Numbered from the stretch's first letter, positions 44,351 to 54,590 are shown. The stretch: DNA of 55,523 bases from Deltaproteobacteria bacterium SG8_13 (GCA_001303025.1 LJNK01000025.1:1-55523); one strand, 5' to 3'. The notes: generated by a model not told the origin, from the sequence alone. Translations and numbers: made by a program.

Positions 44351-45289
44351 TCACGCGGTTGTCTCCTGGAAGCAGACAAAAAGCGCAAGCCCCGCCAAAA
44401 CCGTCGCGACTCCCGCCAAAGCGATGCCCCCGGGAAGCGCCGAGCCGAGGAAGATGATCTCCCCGATCATCGCAAATATCACTTCACTGGATTGCGTCGA
44501 ATCGACCGCTGCCAGTTCGCTGGCCCGTCTGGATTGGCTGCGAGCATAAAGAAACAGGCTGGTGGCGCAAATGCCGGAGAAGAAGGCCACCAGGGCCGTG
44601 TTGATGAGCTGTCCGCCTGATGGCGGCGGCGGTGCGTTGATGGCCAGCAGAAGCAGCCAAAAGGGTACCGAGCCGAGAGAAAGCAACAGCACTTTGTGAA
44701 AGGGGTTTTCCAGAAACGGACTCTGAATGTCCGGCAGCCGCCGGTTGCCCTTTCCCGCCTCCCACACCAACTGGTTGCCGATGGGATAGCAGAATGCAGC
44801 CACCAGAACCGGAATGCCACCCATCAGAAGCCCTTTCGTGTCAGCCGCACCGGCCTGGCTCAGGTTGACACACAAAACACCGGCAAAGACAATAGCGGAA
44901 AAAAGCCAGGTTTTGGCAGGAAAAGACTTGCCGAAACAGATCAGCACGATCAGTGTCGCGATGATTGTAAATTGCCACGTTGTGGCGACCACCCATCCTG
45001 GTGCATGGTCTGCACTGAAACAGAGCAGGGAGTAAAATCCGCCGAAGCCGATGCTTCCTGCAATGACCCAGAATCTCCAGTGCCTGAGAAAATACCGCAG
45101 TAAATGACCGGCGCCGCCGAGTCCCCGGGAAAAGGTCAGATAACCCAACAGGAAAACGATCATATAGGCGTAGCGCAGGGATGCAGACCATACCCAGTGA
45201 CCGCCCTCCAGACTCATCAGCCGGTTTAAAATGAACGTTGAGCTGAAAAACAGACCTGACAGGAACCCGATCGCAATCAATTTCACCAT
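44351..45289 (-). CDS. DMT-superfamily multidrug-efflux-type transporter (EmrE-like)
   Basis: A 312-residue inner-membrane protein with about ten helices in two repeats. It begins MVKLIAIGFLSGLFFSSTFILNRLM and contains GGHWVWSASLRYAYM, the pattern of the multidrug-resistance efflux transporters of the EamA-related group (long form, not the four-helix EmrE itself). The central loop (about 175-200) is hydrophilic. It probably exports a small molecule, but substrate cannot be told. It runs antiparallel to its upstream neighbour, the small Arg-rich protein. Confidence 0.82.
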   Translation of the reverse strand: MVKLIAIGFLSGLFFSSTFILNRLMSLEGGHWVWSASLRYAYMIVFLLGYLTFSRGLGGAGHLLRYFLRHWRFWVIAGSIGFGGFYSLLCFSADHAPGWVVATTWQFTIIATLIVLICFGKSFPAKTWLFSAIVFAGVLCVNLSQAGAADTKGLLMGGIPVLVAAFCYPIGNQLVWEAGKGNRRLPDIQSPFLENPFHKVLLLSLGSVPFWLLLLAINAPPPPSGGQLINTALVAFFSGICATSLFLYARSQSRRASELAAVDSTQSSEVIFAMIGEIIFLGSALPGGIALAGVATVLAGLALFVCFQETTA

Positions 45290-45439
45290 AGGAAGTCATC
45301 TGTTACCAGCCATGGGGTTCAAATGCAATGACTGCCCGGCTGCGCCCTGCGCCCGGAAGCAAAAACGAACCTGGTCCCGGAAAGCCAATTACGATCGCTT
45401 CCACCGGCGACCGGGTTTGATTTGGCCCTGATGGACCTG

Positions 45440-46201
45440 CTACGAGCTTTCGGTGGAATGAATTCCGCTTTTGCGGCTCTGCTGAGAGTATGCCCGATGG
45501 TATTGAAGGACTTTCTTGATGTAGGTGCGGGTGGCCTCAAATGGAGGGATCCCCTTGTACTGGTTTACCTTGCCGCTGCCGGCGTTGTAAGCCGCAAGGG
45601 CCAGCTTCACATTGCCGTTGTACCGATTCAGCAGCTTCTTAAAGTATGCAGTGCCTGCGTGGATGTTTTGCTGGGGGTTGAAGATGTTTTCCACGCCCAT
45701 TTCCCGGGCAGTGATCGGCATCAGTTGCATCAGGCCCCCGGCACCCCGGTTGGAAACCGCCCGGACATTGTAACTCGACTCGGCTAAAATGATGGCCTTG
45801 ACCATCGCCGGATCAACCCCGTAGCGGTAAGCCGCTTCGAAAATGATGGGATAAAAGAGGGTTTCGCCATGGGCTGAGGCCTCATCGGCTGCGGCTTCGA
45901 TCCTCCGCAGCATCACATCGTATTCCGTATCAATCACAGCCATCGCGGCCTTGCGTAATTGATCTTCATCGAACTGCAACCGGATCAGATGGTGCACGGG
46001 GTCGAAATACAACAATTCATCCGGCACCAGAGTCGGGATGGTAGACGCCTGCAGACCCGAATTTGATCGATCGAACGGTTGTGTGGTCGCCGCATAGTCA
46101 ATCGGACTCAATACCAGAGTCAAGAGCAGGGCGCCGCCGATGCACCAGAGAAAAAGTACCCGGGTGCTCTTGTTGAATCGTCTTTTTGTTTTCATCTTCA
46201 T
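45440..46201 (-). CDS. Lytic transglycosylase (SLT domain)
   Basis: A 253-residue periplasmic murein lytic transglycosylase. An N-terminal membrane helix or signal anchor lies at about 15-38. The SLT catalytic domain covers 120-245 with the catalytic Glu in AIILAESSYNVRAVS, then GGLMQLMPITAREMG and the AAYNAGSGKVNQYKGIPP segment. It cleaves the MurNAc-GlcNAc link to form the 1,6-anhydro product. The sequence between the anchor and the SLT domain is a helical linker. The start is uncertain between two nearby ATGs (46201, 46195). It ends 150 bases after the exporter gene's start. Confidence 0.9.
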   Translation of the reverse strand: MKMKTKRRFNKSTRVLFLWCIGGALLLTLVLSPIDYAATTQPFDRSNSGLQASTIPTLVPDELLYFDPVHHLIRLQFDEDQLRKAAMAVIDTEYDVMLRRIEAAADEASAHGETLFYPIIFEAAYRYGVDPAMVKAIILAESSYNVRAVSNRGAGGLMQLMPITAREMGVENIFNPQQNIHAGTAYFKKLLNRYNGNVKLALAAYNAGSGKVNQYKGIPPFEATRTYIKKVLQYHRAYSQQSRKSGIHSTESS

Positions 46202-46688
46202 CCGTATCGTCAGAATCCACATGGCAGTTTGTTGCTACCCATGAAACATAGCAAAAACCGTGCAAGGATGTGCTTTATTTATATTTGTTGTAAATTCAAT
46301 ATATTAAATTTGCGCTTGCGAGCAGCGGTCCGCAGGTTGTGAAAATCACGTAATACTTTTTCGCAAAGAAGTACCCAAGGCATTGCACCAAACGAAACAG
46401 GCAACCGCCCGGACGCCGTACAACCGGTTGAAAGCATCCTGCCGGCTTCGAATCAGGCGGGACAACTGCGGGCGGGCACCTGACGTGAGGCTGGATTTTG
46501 CTGGATTTTCAAGCAGTTGGTTTGATGCGCTGCGAAGATCTGCGGGGGCACTTCCCAAAAAGCTAGGTTAATTTAGTGCGGAGATGCGGAAAGTCAACCG
46601 GAAAGGGTGGTTTTTCCCAGGATTTGAGCCGGCCGGCGACTTCGGCCTGGCAGTGGAGACCGGCTGCCGGCAGGGGAACGGGAGTTGA
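46202..46688. other. Intergenic region with AT-rich promoter-like patch
   Basis: A gap of 487 bases. The stretch 46255-46320 is AT-rich (ATTTATATTTGTTG on the plus strand) and probably holds the promoter of the transglycosylase gene. 46380-46580 has no convincing gene. I see no RNA gene. Confidence 0.35.
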
Positions 46689-47168
46689 TTACTCGGAAGC
46701 TTCTTTGCGGGTGCTGCGGCGAAAATCGACCGCAAACCCGCGATCATTGCTGCGCACAATGCGGCCGGTAATGGTGATCGGTTTTTTCCCCTTGGCGACG
46801 GAAAAACTCAAGGTAATCAGCTCGCCGACAGCGGGAGGACTGTGGGTTTCGATGAATACGCCGGCAGCACTGATGTCCTGGATGAAATCTCGATGAATGC
46901 GGTTGTCGATCTCATAATCCACAGCGATCTTACGACTTCTGCGGTAATCCGATCTGCCGCCGCGATAGTCCCTGGTGTCGAGTTCTCGCAGCAGATCGAG
47001 CTGCTGGTCGATGGTCATCTCGCAAATGAGGTCGATGAGCCTTGCCGTGATTCGAGTTTCGTCCTCGAACTCGTGTTCTATTTCACTCAACACCGGTTCC
47101 TCTTTTTTTGTGATTCTTGTGTTGCTGCGGTTCGATGAAGCCGTGTCCCGATCAAATGGCAAATCCAT
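46689..47168 (-). CDS. PilZ-domain protein
   Basis: A 159-residue protein. Residues 1-70 are helical and acidic, and the PilZ domain runs from 72 to 155. It shows RSDYRRSRKIAVDYEI (the RxxxR region) and DISAAGVFIET (the D/NxSxxG motif), so c-di-GMP binding is likely. The basic GRIVRSNDRGFAVDF end also fits PilZ. No other domain is attached. It could act as an adaptor for c-di-GMP control, but the target is unknown. Confidence 0.85.
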   Translation of the reverse strand: MDLPFDRDTASSNRSNTRITKKEEPVLSEIEHEFEDETRITARLIDLICEMTIDQQLDLLRELDTRDYRGGRSDYRRSRKIAVDYEIDNRIHRDFIQDISAAGVFIETHSPPAVGELITLSFSVAKGKKPITITGRIVRSNDRGFAVDFRRSTRKEASE

Positions 47169-47290
47169 TATAACACCCTGAAATCATACGGTCAACATGG
47201 CTGGAGCCTTTTGCCCGGAGGCCAAAAGGTGGTGCGGGGCGGTCGGGCCGGCGCTTTGCGCAACCGGGGCGGTGCGCTGAAGCAGGGGCG

Positions 47291-48064
47291 TTACTGGCAG
47301 GCAGGGGCATTTTGTAAAATCTGGACGATTCGTTTCAGCTGTTTTTCCTCGGCAATTTGCAGGGCGGTTTTACCGGAGGCGTCCGCAGTCTCCAGGTCGG
47401 CACAATCCGACGCCAGTACGCGCACAACCCCTTCGTGCCCCCCCCGGACAGCGATCAGTAAAGGGGTATTTCCTTCCTGGTCCGGGAAGCGGGTGAGTGC
47501 CCCTGCCGCGATGAGCTGCTTGACGATCCGCACGTGACCTTCGGATGCGGCAAACAGCAGGGCGGTTCGGCCCAGGTAATCCTTGGCGTCGACAAGGGCA
47601 TTTTGTTTCAGCAGTACCCGGACCACCTCGAAATGGGCGTTGCCTGCGGCGAACATCAGGGCTGTGGAGCCATTGCGGCTGACAGCGTTTACATCGGCTT
47701 TTTGACGGATCAGGATGCGGACGATTTCCAGATGGCCGAACTGAGCGGCAAGCATCAGTGCCTCCCATCCGGCATCCTCCTTGACGGCAACATCGGCTCC
47801 CCGCGAAATCAGCAGTTTTACGATTTCGGTGTGACCGTTATAGGAGGCCTGCATCAATGCAGTCCACCCCGACTCGTTGCGGGCATTCGGATCGACTCCC
47901 GCCTCCAACGATTTTCTGACATCTTCGATTAGACCGATTTCAGCTGCCGTGACCATCTCTTCGGCCCGGTTGTCGGCAGCCTGTAACGGCGTCATCGCTC
48001 CGGCGCTCGAAACCAGCACTGTGGCATAGCATAGCCAGAGCGCTGTCTTCTGCAGGTGTTTCAT
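47291..48064 (-). CDS. Secreted ankyrin-repeat protein
   Basis: A 257-residue protein with a signal peptide (about 1-29) followed by some seven ankyrin repeats from about 45 to the end. Repeats have the consensus GxTALMxAAxxGHxEIVxxLLxxGAD in near-perfect form (GWTALMQASYNGHTEIVKLLI, GSTALMFAAGNAHFEVVRVL, others). Ankyrin repeats mediate protein binding; in the periplasm such proteins often accompany catalases or other envelope enzymes. Partner unknown. It precedes the PilZ gene by 122 bases on the same strand. Confidence 0.88.
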   Translation of the reverse strand: MKHLQKTALWLCYATVLVSSAGAMTPLQAADNRAEEMVTAAEIGLIEDVRKSLEAGVDPNARNESGWTALMQASYNGHTEIVKLLISRGADVAVKEDAGWEALMLAAQFGHLEIVRILIRQKADVNAVSRNGSTALMFAAGNAHFEVVRVLLKQNALVDAKDYLGRTALLFAASEGHVRIVKQLIAAGALTRFPDQEGNTPLLIAVRGGHEGVVRVLASDCADLETADASGKTALQIAEEKQLKRIVQILQNAPACQ

Positions 48065-48216
48065 TTACCTGTTTCCTTTGTCGACGGCTTGCTTTTTTGC
48101 GATCCAAGGTGCTCGCTTCCGATTATGTAACGGGGCTGAGCGGGTCTGCTTGCTGAGTGGTTGCCCAATATAGCAAAATCGCCGTCAAACCTCAAATCGC
48201 GCTTCCCTACCGCCGG

Positions 48217-48627
48217 TTACGCAGGGATCTTCAGCCGTCGTTTGACGGCGTAATATGCAGCCGCCAGGGCAAGAATCAGGGCAGCGATTCCCACCAGGGT
48301 CAGGTTTCCGTATTTTTCCATGTCGATAATAATTACTTTGCGCGCGATGGCGATCAAGGCCACTTCCAGGACGATCTCCACATGAACCACATTGTCGATC
48401 AGGTAGGCCTTGATCGTTTCCAGCAGTTCCAGACCGATGAGCACCAGCAGAAAGAATCCGAAAATCTCCAGCAGCTCTTCGATCGACATCAAAACGATCG
48501 GCGGTGTAATGATATCTTTGATGATGATCCAGCCCAGATCGATGGTTGCCAGCGCGACGACCACCATCATCATGCCGGTCAACGCCAGCACTATGAACCG
48601 TTCGAATTTTTTCAAGATTTCGGTCAT
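48217..48627 (-). CDS. psiE: PsiE-family membrane protein
   Basis: A 136-residue protein with four membrane helices. It matches the PsiE family (phosphate-starvation-inducible) in length and pattern: ALTGMMMVVVALATIDL in helix 1, LEIFGFFLLVLIGLELLETIKAYL in helix 2-3 and VHVEIVLEVALIAIARKVIIID near the end. Family function is not established. It lies between the ankyrin gene and the Mrp antiporter operon and has its own short upstream gap. Whether it responds to phosphate cannot be judged; I see no clear Pho box. Confidence 0.82.
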   Translation of the reverse strand: MTEILKKFERFIVLALTGMMMVVVALATIDLGWIIIKDIITPPIVLMSIEELLEIFGFFLLVLIGLELLETIKAYLIDNVVHVEIVLEVALIAIARKVIIIDMEKYGNLTLVGIAALILALAAAYYAVKRRLKIPA

Positions 48628-48764
48628 CGTTCTGTAGTCCTTTTATCGCTATCCCGCCGGTTAGGCAGCCGATGGCCCCCTCGCGCCTGATTTTCGGTCA
48701 AGTAGGCCGAAACTTCTTGGCCAAGGGTTGCTGACCCCATGATCCACCCTTATGGCCTCCATTG

Positions 48765-49151
48765 TCAATCCGGTGCGTTCATGTCCGGTATGGCGCACTC
48801 CTGGCCGAATGTCTTACAGGCATCGGGTGGGTAGGCATCCTTGAACTCATCGGCAACGGTGTATTTCCACAGCGGCACGCCCACCAGATAGGCGATGCGA
48901 CCGATCCGGTGGGAGCTTACCGGGGCGGTGAGAAAAATGAAACCGATGGTGGCCACGGCCCGGGCCGCCACCCCGAAATCGGCGAAATAAATCGCCAGGG
49001 CCAGCAGCAGGGCGCCGATACCGATGGTGCCGGCCTTGGTGCTGCAGGACATGCGCAGAAACAGATCCGGCATCCGCACCAGCCCGAGGCCGGCTACGAA
49101 CATGAAAAAAGCGCCGATAACCATCAGCAGGCAGATCAGGATTTCGATCAT
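48765..49151 (-). CDS. mnhG: Na+/H+ antiporter subunit MnhG/MrpG
   Basis: A 128-residue subunit with three helices and the family signature GLVRMPDLFLRMSCSTKAGTIGIG. The ATG at 49151 follows GGAGGGGCGAGCC upstream; the longer frame to 49379 is a shadow over mnhF. The start overlaps the mnhF stop by 4 bases. It has a longer hydrophilic C-terminus than usual (about 30 extra residues with Cys and Pro). It is the last gene of the operon. Confidence 0.92.
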   Translation of the reverse strand: MIEILICLLMVIGAFFMFVAGLGLVRMPDLFLRMSCSTKAGTIGIGALLLALAIYFADFGVAARAVATIGFIFLTAPVSSHRIGRIAYLVGVPLWKYTVADEFKDAYPPDACKTFGQECAIPDMNAPD

Positions 49152-49420
49152 GGCTCGCCCCTCCAGCGTTCGATGTAAAATGCAAAGGCAATAACGCTTA
49201 AAAAGGAAATAATGGCCCAGACGCTGGCGACATCGAGCAGCACCGGCACACCGGAGGAAACCGCATAGGCAACAATGATGCCGGCCGAGCTGGTCGATAC
49301 CAGTTCGAAGGCCATAATCCGATCCGGCAGGGTCGGACCGATGACCAGCCGGATAAAGCCCAGGGTGAATGCCCCGCAAAGCAGCGGGAAGACGATATAC
49401 TGAATGGTAGCTTGCAGCAT
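49148..49420 (-). CDS. mnhF: Na+/H+ antiporter subunit MnhF/MrpF
   Basis: A 90-residue three-helix subunit with the MrpF motif RLVIGPTLPDRIMAFE near 24-39. It ends 4 bases inside mnhG and shares its first base with the mnhE stop. It is small but conserved and structurally required for Mrp assembly in better-studied systems. Confidence 0.92.
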   Translation of the reverse strand: MLQATIQYIVFPLLCGAFTLGFIRLVIGPTLPDRIMAFELVSTSSAGIIVAYAVSSGVPVLLDVASVWAIISFLSVIAFAFYIERWRGEP

Positions 49421-49908
49421 TACGAAAACACCTCGATTACACGCCGTTCAAGATGATCCTTGATTTCCTGCCGGAATGCATCCACATCGTCAACATACAT
49501 GGCATGCACGTAAAGCGTCTTGCGGTCCGGGGAAACATCCAGGCTCAGGGTGCCCGGCGTGAGGGTGATGAAGTTTGCCAGAATCGATATCTGCAGATCG
49601 CTCTCGGCATCCAGCGGAATGGCGATGATCGCCGGCCGCATGTGATGTTTTGGGGTAAGGACCTCCCAGGCGACACGCAGGTTGGCTTTTATCAACTCCC
49701 GGATAAAGAAAGCTTGAAAACGGAGAAATTGCCACAGCCGTCCAAGGTAAACGACAAAGGCAACATCAGACCGCGAGCCGATCAGCCAGATGGCAATCGA
49801 GCTGAGCACGAATCCCACTGCGAAATTGCGCAGCGTGAAGGTGCCGGTCAACGACATCCAGATCAGCGGCAAAACAATCGTGCCCATATAGGTGTTGATC
49901 TGTCTCAT
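49420..49908 (-). CDS. mnhE: Na+/H+ antiporter subunit MnhE/MrpE
   Basis: A 162-residue subunit with two N-terminal helices and a cytoplasmic C-terminal domain. Family marks are the [12 protein letters not shown] segment near 87 and [15 protein letters not shown] near 115, as in MrpE. ATG 49908 overlaps the stop of mnhD by 4 bases. A much longer open frame upstream is a shadow of mnhD. Confidence 0.9.
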   Translation of the reverse strand: MRQINTYMGTIVLPLIWMSLTGTFTLRNFAVGFVLSSIAIWLIGSRSDVAFVVYLGRLWQFLRFQAFFIRELIKANLRVAWEVLTPKHHMRPAIIAIPLDAESDLQISILANFITLTPGTLSLDVSPDRKTLYVHAMYVDDVDAFRQEIKDHLERRVIEVFS

Positions 49909-51416
49909 GGTCGACTCTCCAGGACCGCCTGAATATACGGGGCGGGATCCATGAGCTGATCGGCCGCCCGGACCGCCAGGGCCATGAAAGGCTCGGTCAT
50001 CAGCCCGATGGTCAGGGTCAATCCGGCCAGCAGGAACATGGGCCCATACAGGACCGCTTTGGTGAACAGATTCGGTGCGGATGGCGGCGCCACAGTCGAG
50101 GTGCTTGAATCGGGTGGCTCCCCCCAGAACGCACCGGCCCAGATCTTTGCCATGGAAAACAGGGTCAGCAGGCTGACCACCAGAGCTGTTGCGGCGATTG
50201 GATACGATTCGATCTGCAGGCTGTTGAGCACCAGGATATACTTGGCCCAGAAACCCGACAGCGGGGGGATGCCGGCCAGTGAAAAGGCGGATATAACAAA
50301 CACGACGGTCAGCGCCGGGGCTTTGAGTGAAAGTCCGCCGAGCTTTTCCAGATCGAAAGACCCCTGCAGCCGGTGGGCCACACCGCTGACCAGAAACAGG
50401 TTGGTTTTCACGATAATGTGGTGAATGATGTAGAATATCGAACCGGCCAGGGCCAACGGGGTAAACAGGCCCAACCCCATGACCATGTACCCCACCTGGC
50501 TGATGATGTGAAAGGAGAGAATCCGACGGAACTCGTTGTGAGACATGGCCCCCAGCACGCCGGTAAGCATGGTCACGCCGGCCATCGCCAGAATGAGGTT
50601 GTGCGTGTAGCCGGGATTCTGGATGAACAAAAGGGTAAAAACTCGAAGCAGGGTGTAAACACCCACTTTGGTCAGCAGTCCGGCAAATATGGCCGAAACC
50701 GGCACCGGCGGCGTGTGATACGATGCCGGCAACCAGAAAAACAGGGGGAAAATGGCCGACTTGATTCCGAAGGCCACCAGAAACAGCATGGACAGGGTGG
50801 TGGCCACTCCGGGATACTTCGTGGCCTTTGCCAGTTGCGCCAGATCGGCCATATTCAGGGTCCCGGCCATGCCATAAAGGATTCCCAGAGCGGTCAGAAA
50901 AAAAGCGGAGGAGATCAGGTTCAGTGTCACGTACTTGATGGCCCCCTCCAGCTGTGCCTTCTCGCCGCCCAGCGCCAGCAAAACGAAGCTGGACATGAGC
51001 ATTACTTCGAACCATACATAAAGGTTGAACAGATCACCGGTCAAAAACACACCGCTCACACCCATCAGCAGCAGGTGGAAAAACGGATAATACCCATAGG
51101 CCTCCCGACGCCGATCGATGCTGCCCAGAGAGTAGACCATCACGGTAAAACCCATCAAGGACCCTAGCACGGTCATGATGGCGCTCAGCAGGTCCGCTGC
51201 CAGGGTGATGCCGAAAGGTGCCGGCCAGTTGCCCAACTGGGTGGCGATGATGCCTTGGCGCCAGACGGTCGCCAGCAGGATCAGGGCGGTAGTCAGCAGG
51301 CCGGCAGCTCCGATAACGCCGATGATTCGCTGGATCGTCCGCGATCGCCAGGCCATCAGGCATGCGATTGCAGTCGCCAGCGGTATCAGTATGGGCAGAA
51401 CCAGCAGGGTGTTCAT
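49905..51416 (-). CDS. mnhD: Na+/H+ antiporter subunit MnhD/MrpD
   Basis: A 503-residue, 14-helix proton-translocating subunit of the NuoN/NuoL-like family. Conserved features include [19 protein letters not shown] (the glutamate of helix 5), [34 protein letters not shown] (key Lys residues), and [14 protein letters not shown]. It pairs with MnhA in the Mrp antiporter. Overlaps with mnhC and mnhE (4 bases each) show tight coupling. Confidence 0.94.
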   Translation of the reverse strand: MNTLLVLPILIPLATAIACLMAWRSRTIQRIIGVIGAAGLLTTALILLATVWRQGIIATQLGNWPAPFGITLAADLLSAIMTVLGSLMGFTVMVYSLGSIDRRREAYGYYPFFHLLLMGVSGVFLTGDLFNLYVWFEVMLMSSFVLLALGGEKAQLEGAIKYVTLNLISSAFFLTALGILYGMAGTLNMADLAQLAKATKYPGVATTLSMLFLVAFGIKSAIFPLFFWLPASYHTPPVPVSAIFAGLLTKVGVYTLLRVFTLLFIQNPGYTHNLILAMAGVTMLTGVLGAMSHNEFRRILSFHIISQVGYMVMGLGLFTPLALAGSIFYIIHHIIVKTNLFLVSGVAHRLQGSFDLEKLGGLSLKAPALTVVFVISAFSLAGIPPLSGFWAKYILVLNSLQIESYPIAATALVVSLLTLFSMAKIWAGAFWGEPPDSSTSTVAPPSAPNLFTKAVLYGPMFLLAGLTLTIGLMTEPFMALAVRAADQLMDPAPYIQAVLESRP

Positions 51417-51760
51417 GTGTCGGTGGCCTTCAATTCGTTCAGGTCTCTGGCGGTCAACGACTTAAAGGTGCGGTTGAACAGCACCAGGGCAAACGCCAGC
51501 ACGCCGAAGGAGATCACGATTGCCGTAAGAATCAATGCCTGGGGCAGCGGGTCGGCGGAGGAACCCGCCATGGTTTCCGCTCCGGTCGCAATGATCGGTG
51601 GAATGCCCCGTGTCAGGCCGGCGGCGTCAAAGATCAACAGGTTGATGGCATTGGACAGAAACACCAACCCGATGATCAACTTGACCGGAGTGCGGCTCAT
51701 CATCAGAAAAATCCCCGCGCCGAACAGAACGCCCACCAGAACCGCTATCAACGTGTTCAT
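51413..51760 (-). CDS. mnhC: Na+/H+ antiporter subunit MnhC/MrpC (NuoK-like)
   Basis: A 115-residue three-helix subunit, homologous to Nuo[36 protein letters not shown] and an [20 protein letters not shown] last helix with the conserved TAIVI segment. It lies one base after the end of mnhB and overlaps mnhD by 4 bases. Confidence 0.93.
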   Translation of the reverse strand: MNTLIAVLVGVLFGAGIFLMMSRTPVKLIIGLVFLSNAINLLIFDAAGLTRGIPPIIATGAETMAGSSADPLPQALILTAIVISFGVLAFALVLFNRTFKSLTARDLNELKATDT

Positions 51761-51761
51761 T

Positions 51762-52211
51762 CTACTCTCCTTCCGCCAAGGCCAGGATGATGGTCAGGGT
51801 CGCACCGATCACAACCAGGTAGACCCCGATGTCGAAGGTGACCGGGGTGCCGATGTGCAGCCCTTCACCCTTTCCCAGGGGGAGTGTAATCCATTGGCCG
51901 GTCAAAAAGGGTTTGCCGGTGAGCAAACCGACGACACCGCTTCCCATCGCGATCAACAAACCGGTGGCGGTGATCATCAGCGGGTTTACCCGCAGCAGTT
52001 TTCTGGTTTCCTGCACGCCGAACGCGAAATTATGTAAAATGAAGGTTCCGGCGGCCACTAGGCCGCCAATGAATCCGCCCCCGGGCAGATTGTGCCCGCG
52101 AAACAGCAGAAACGCCGACAACAGCAGCAGCATCGGCATCAGGTAACGGGTGGCGGTTGTCAAAATGACGGGTTGCATCGCAGCCATCTCTCCATTTGTT
52201 CTCGGGTGCAT
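51762..52211 (-). CDS. mnhB: Na+/H+ antiporter subunit MnhB/MrpB
   Basis: A subunit of about 149 residues with four helices and the FRGHNLPGGGFIGGLVAAG signature of MrpB. I start it at the ATG at 52211, with AAAGG upstream. A TTG at 52229 (overlapping mnhA by 4 bases) and ATGs at 52187 and 52178 are alternatives. Conserved sequence starts near TATRYLMPMLLLLSAF, so the choice does not affect function. Confidence 0.9.
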   Translation of the reverse strand: MHPRTNGEMAAMQPVILTTATRYLMPMLLLLSAFLLFRGHNLPGGGFIGGLVAAGTFILHNFAFGVQETRKLLRVNPLMITATGLLIAMGSGVVGLLTGKPFLTGQWITLPLGKGEGLHIGTPVTFDIGVYLVVIGATLTIILALAEGE

Positions 52212-52225
52212 CTTACCTTTTCGAA

Positions 52226-54589
52226 TCAATTATCCGTTGACTCCTGCTCCAGCTCTGAAGTTGCAGACTGTTTTTTCTCTCCCTTGATACCGGCGTGCGG
52301 CCGCAATTTGAGCAGGGCATAGACGCCGATTCCGGCCAGTGACAGCACCGTGATTTCTCCCAGGGTGTCCATGCCGCGAAAGTCGACAATGATCACATTC
52401 ACCACGTTTCGCCCGTGGGCCAGCAGCAGACTGTTAGTGGCAAAATATTCCGACAGCCGCGATCCCTCCCGGACGCCGTGTGCCACCAGGACCAGGCAGG
52501 TCATCAGCACGCCGCTGGCCGTGGCCACAACCCCGTTGAACAGACGGCTGCCCCTGCCGGAAATGCTTCTATAGCGGGGGAGGCGATAGATCACCAGGAC
52601 AAACAAGATCACTGTCATGGTTTCGATGATAAACTGCGTCATGGCGAGGTCCGGAGCGCCGAAATCGACAAAAATCAGGGCAATCCCGTAGCCGATCACC
52701 CCCATTGCAACAATGGCGCTCAGGCGGGACTTTGCGCGGACAGCCACCAGCGCAGCCAGAATCATCAGTATAACGATGAACAGCTCGTATGCCCGGACAT
52801 CGAGATCGGTTGACGGTATGAGAAATCCCTTGAGTCGGATCATGGTGACAGCGGTCAGGATGACGGTGGTGAGCACGATGGTCAGCACGTAATGGTGCAA
52901 ATGTCCGCTCTGCAGCAAGCGGGTCTGCCAGTGCGCCAGAGCTTTGAGGGCCTCCAGCCCGACAGCATACCAGCGATCCGGTCCCGCCGAACCGAGCCAG
53001 CGCCACCTGTCTACCAGGCTTTCCTTTGAGATATACGCAACGTACAAAGCGCAGCCAAACGCAACGGTAACCAGGCTCAAAACGAGCATGGGAGTAATGC
53101 CGTGCCAGAGGGACAGATGAACTTCGACATGCTTTGCGGCCACGGCCGTGGCCGCGGACGAAACCAGCGTGCCGGACAAAAGCCCCGGGAGCAAGCCCAA
53201 GGCCAGGCCGGCTGCAGCCGGGACTACCGGGCCCAGCCACAGATCAATGGATACCCGATGGCCGCTGTCTGAATCGGTTTCAGCTGTCGAACGCCTGAAA
53301 AAAGGTCGCAGCAGCAGCACACCGGTGGCTGCCAGCAGCAACGCATTGGCCAGCAGGGCGGCAGCGGCGGCCAGCTGGCCCGGTCCGGGCGCTGACAGCA
53401 CCGATTCGTAGATCAGCTCCTTGCCGATGAATCCGACCAGCGGCGGGAGGCCCGCCATGGACATGCCGGCCAGAACGGCGGCGATGGTGATCAGGGGCAA
53501 CCGGCGATACAGCCCCCGCAGTTCCCTCACGTTGCGACTTCCGGTTTCGTGATCGACCACTCCGGCCGATAAAAACAATGAGCCTTTGTACAGGGCATGG
53601 GCGATCAAAAAGACCACGGCCGCCTGCAGGGCCAGCGGTGTTCCGATGCCTGTCAGAAACACCAGCATCCCCAGCCCGTTGACCGTGGTGTAGGCCAGCA
53701 ATTTCTTCATGTCGGTCTGTACGATCGCCAGCCAGGCGCCGGTAATCATGGTGACACCGCCGAAAAGGGCCAGCGAGGTATGCCAGGCAGCGGACCCGGC
53801 AAATACCGGGCTGAGACGCAGGACCAGGTAAACGCCGGCTTTAACCATGGTGGCCGAATGCAGGTAGGCACTGACGGGTGCCGGACCTTCCATCGCCGAG
53901 GGCAGCCAGAAATGAAATGGAACCTGAGCCGACTTGGTGAAGGCACCGGCCAGCACCAGAATCAGCATGGGAACAAACAGAGGATGAGAGCGGATGATGT
54001 CTTCCTGGCCCAGCAGTTGATAGATCTCCTGGCTCCCACCGGCCAATCCGAGCATGATCAGACCGGCCAAAAGCGCCAGGCCGCCAATGCCGGTAACCAG
54101 CAGGGCCTGCAGGGCGGCCGAGCGGGCCGATTCCCGGTGATGGTCGAAGCCGATGAGAAAATAGGAGCTGAGGCTGGTGAGCTCCCAGAAGATAAACAGG
54201 CTGATGACGTTGCTGGCCAGCACGAGACCGAGCATCGAAGCCATGAATCCCAGCATATAGGTATAAAAGCGTCCCAGATTCGGATGCCCGTGCAAATAGC
54301 CGCCGGAGTAAAAAATGATCAGGGTGCCGAGACCGGTGATCAGCAGTGCGAACACCAAACTGAGACCATCCAGGTAGAAGGAGAAAGCGGCACCGACCTG
54401 CGGTGCCCAGGACACGGATTCGACAATCTCCACACCGCCGGAGATCTCAGAAATGCAGCTGAAGAAAAATACGAAAAGGGACAGCGGCAGCAAAGCGAAG
54501 ATACCCCCGCTCCACGCCGGCTTGAAACGGTGAATGGCCGGGGCGAACAGAGCCAGAGCGAATCCGGAGATAACGGCGGTTGAGATCAT
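52226..54589 (-). CDS. mnhA: Na+/H+ antiporter subunit MnhA/MrpA
   Basis: A 787-residue NuoL-like subunit with the extra C-terminal MbhD/MbhE-type region found in long MrpA proteins. The N-terminal core has FWELTSLSSYFLIGFDHHRESARSAA, KSAQVPFHFWLPSAMEGPAPVSAYLHSATMVKAGVYLV and the HALYKGSLFL helix. The C-terminal part (about 600-787) has the GYGIALIFVDFGAPDLAMTQF motif of MbhD and the RGMDTLGEITVLSLAGIGV motif of MbhE. It is the first gene of mnhABCDEFG, a complete seven-subunit operon, so the system exchanges Na+ (or K+) for H+ under salt or alkali stress or in energy conservation. ATG 54589. No associated hydrogenase genes are present. Confidence 0.95.
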   Translation of the reverse strand: MISTAVISGFALALFAPAIHRFKPAWSGGIFALLPLSLFVFFFSCISEISGGVEIVESVSWAPQVGAAFSFYLDGLSLVFALLITGLGTLIIFYSGGYLHGHPNLGRFYTYMLGFMASMLGLVLASNVISLFIFWELTSLSSYFLIGFDHHRESARSAALQALLVTGIGGLALLAGLIMLGLAGGSQEIYQLLGQEDIIRSHPLFVPMLILVLAGAFTKSAQVPFHFWLPSAMEGPAPVSAYLHSATMVKAGVYLVLRLSPVFAGSAAWHTSLALFGGVTMITGAWLAIVQTDMKKLLAYTTVNGLGMLVFLTGIGTPLALQAAVVFLIAHALYKGSLFLSAGVVDHETGSRNVRELRGLYRRLPLITIAAVLAGMSMAGLPPLVGFIGKELIYESVLSAPGPGQLAAAAALLANALLLAATGVLLLRPFFRRSTAETDSDSGHRVSIDLWLGPVVPAAAGLALGLLPGLLSGTLVSSAATAVAAKHVEVHLSLWHGITPMLVLSLVTVAFGCALYVAYISKESLVDRWRWLGSAGPDRWYAVGLEALKALAHWQTRLLQSGHLHHYVLTIVLTTVILTAVTMIRLKGFLIPSTDLDVRAYELFIVILMILAALVAVRAKSRLSAIVAMGVIGYGIALIFVDFGAPDLAMTQFIIETMTVILFVLVIYRLPRYRSISGRGSRLFNGVVATASGVLMTCLVLVAHGVREGSRLSEYFATNSLLLAHGRNVVNVIIVDFRGMDTLGEITVLSLAGIGVYALLKLRPHAGIKGEKKQSATSELEQESTDN

Positions 54590-54590
54590 T

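Noticed and set aside
49151..51015. Long minus-strand frames that extend mnhE and mnhG upstream
   Set aside because: The upstream parts are out-of-frame translations of mnhD and mnhF; the conserved subunits start at 49908 and 49151.
53597..54583. 328-codon plus-strand frame antisense to mnhA
   Set aside because: Highly Gln/Gly/His-rich shadow of a hydrophobic gene; it has no start signals.
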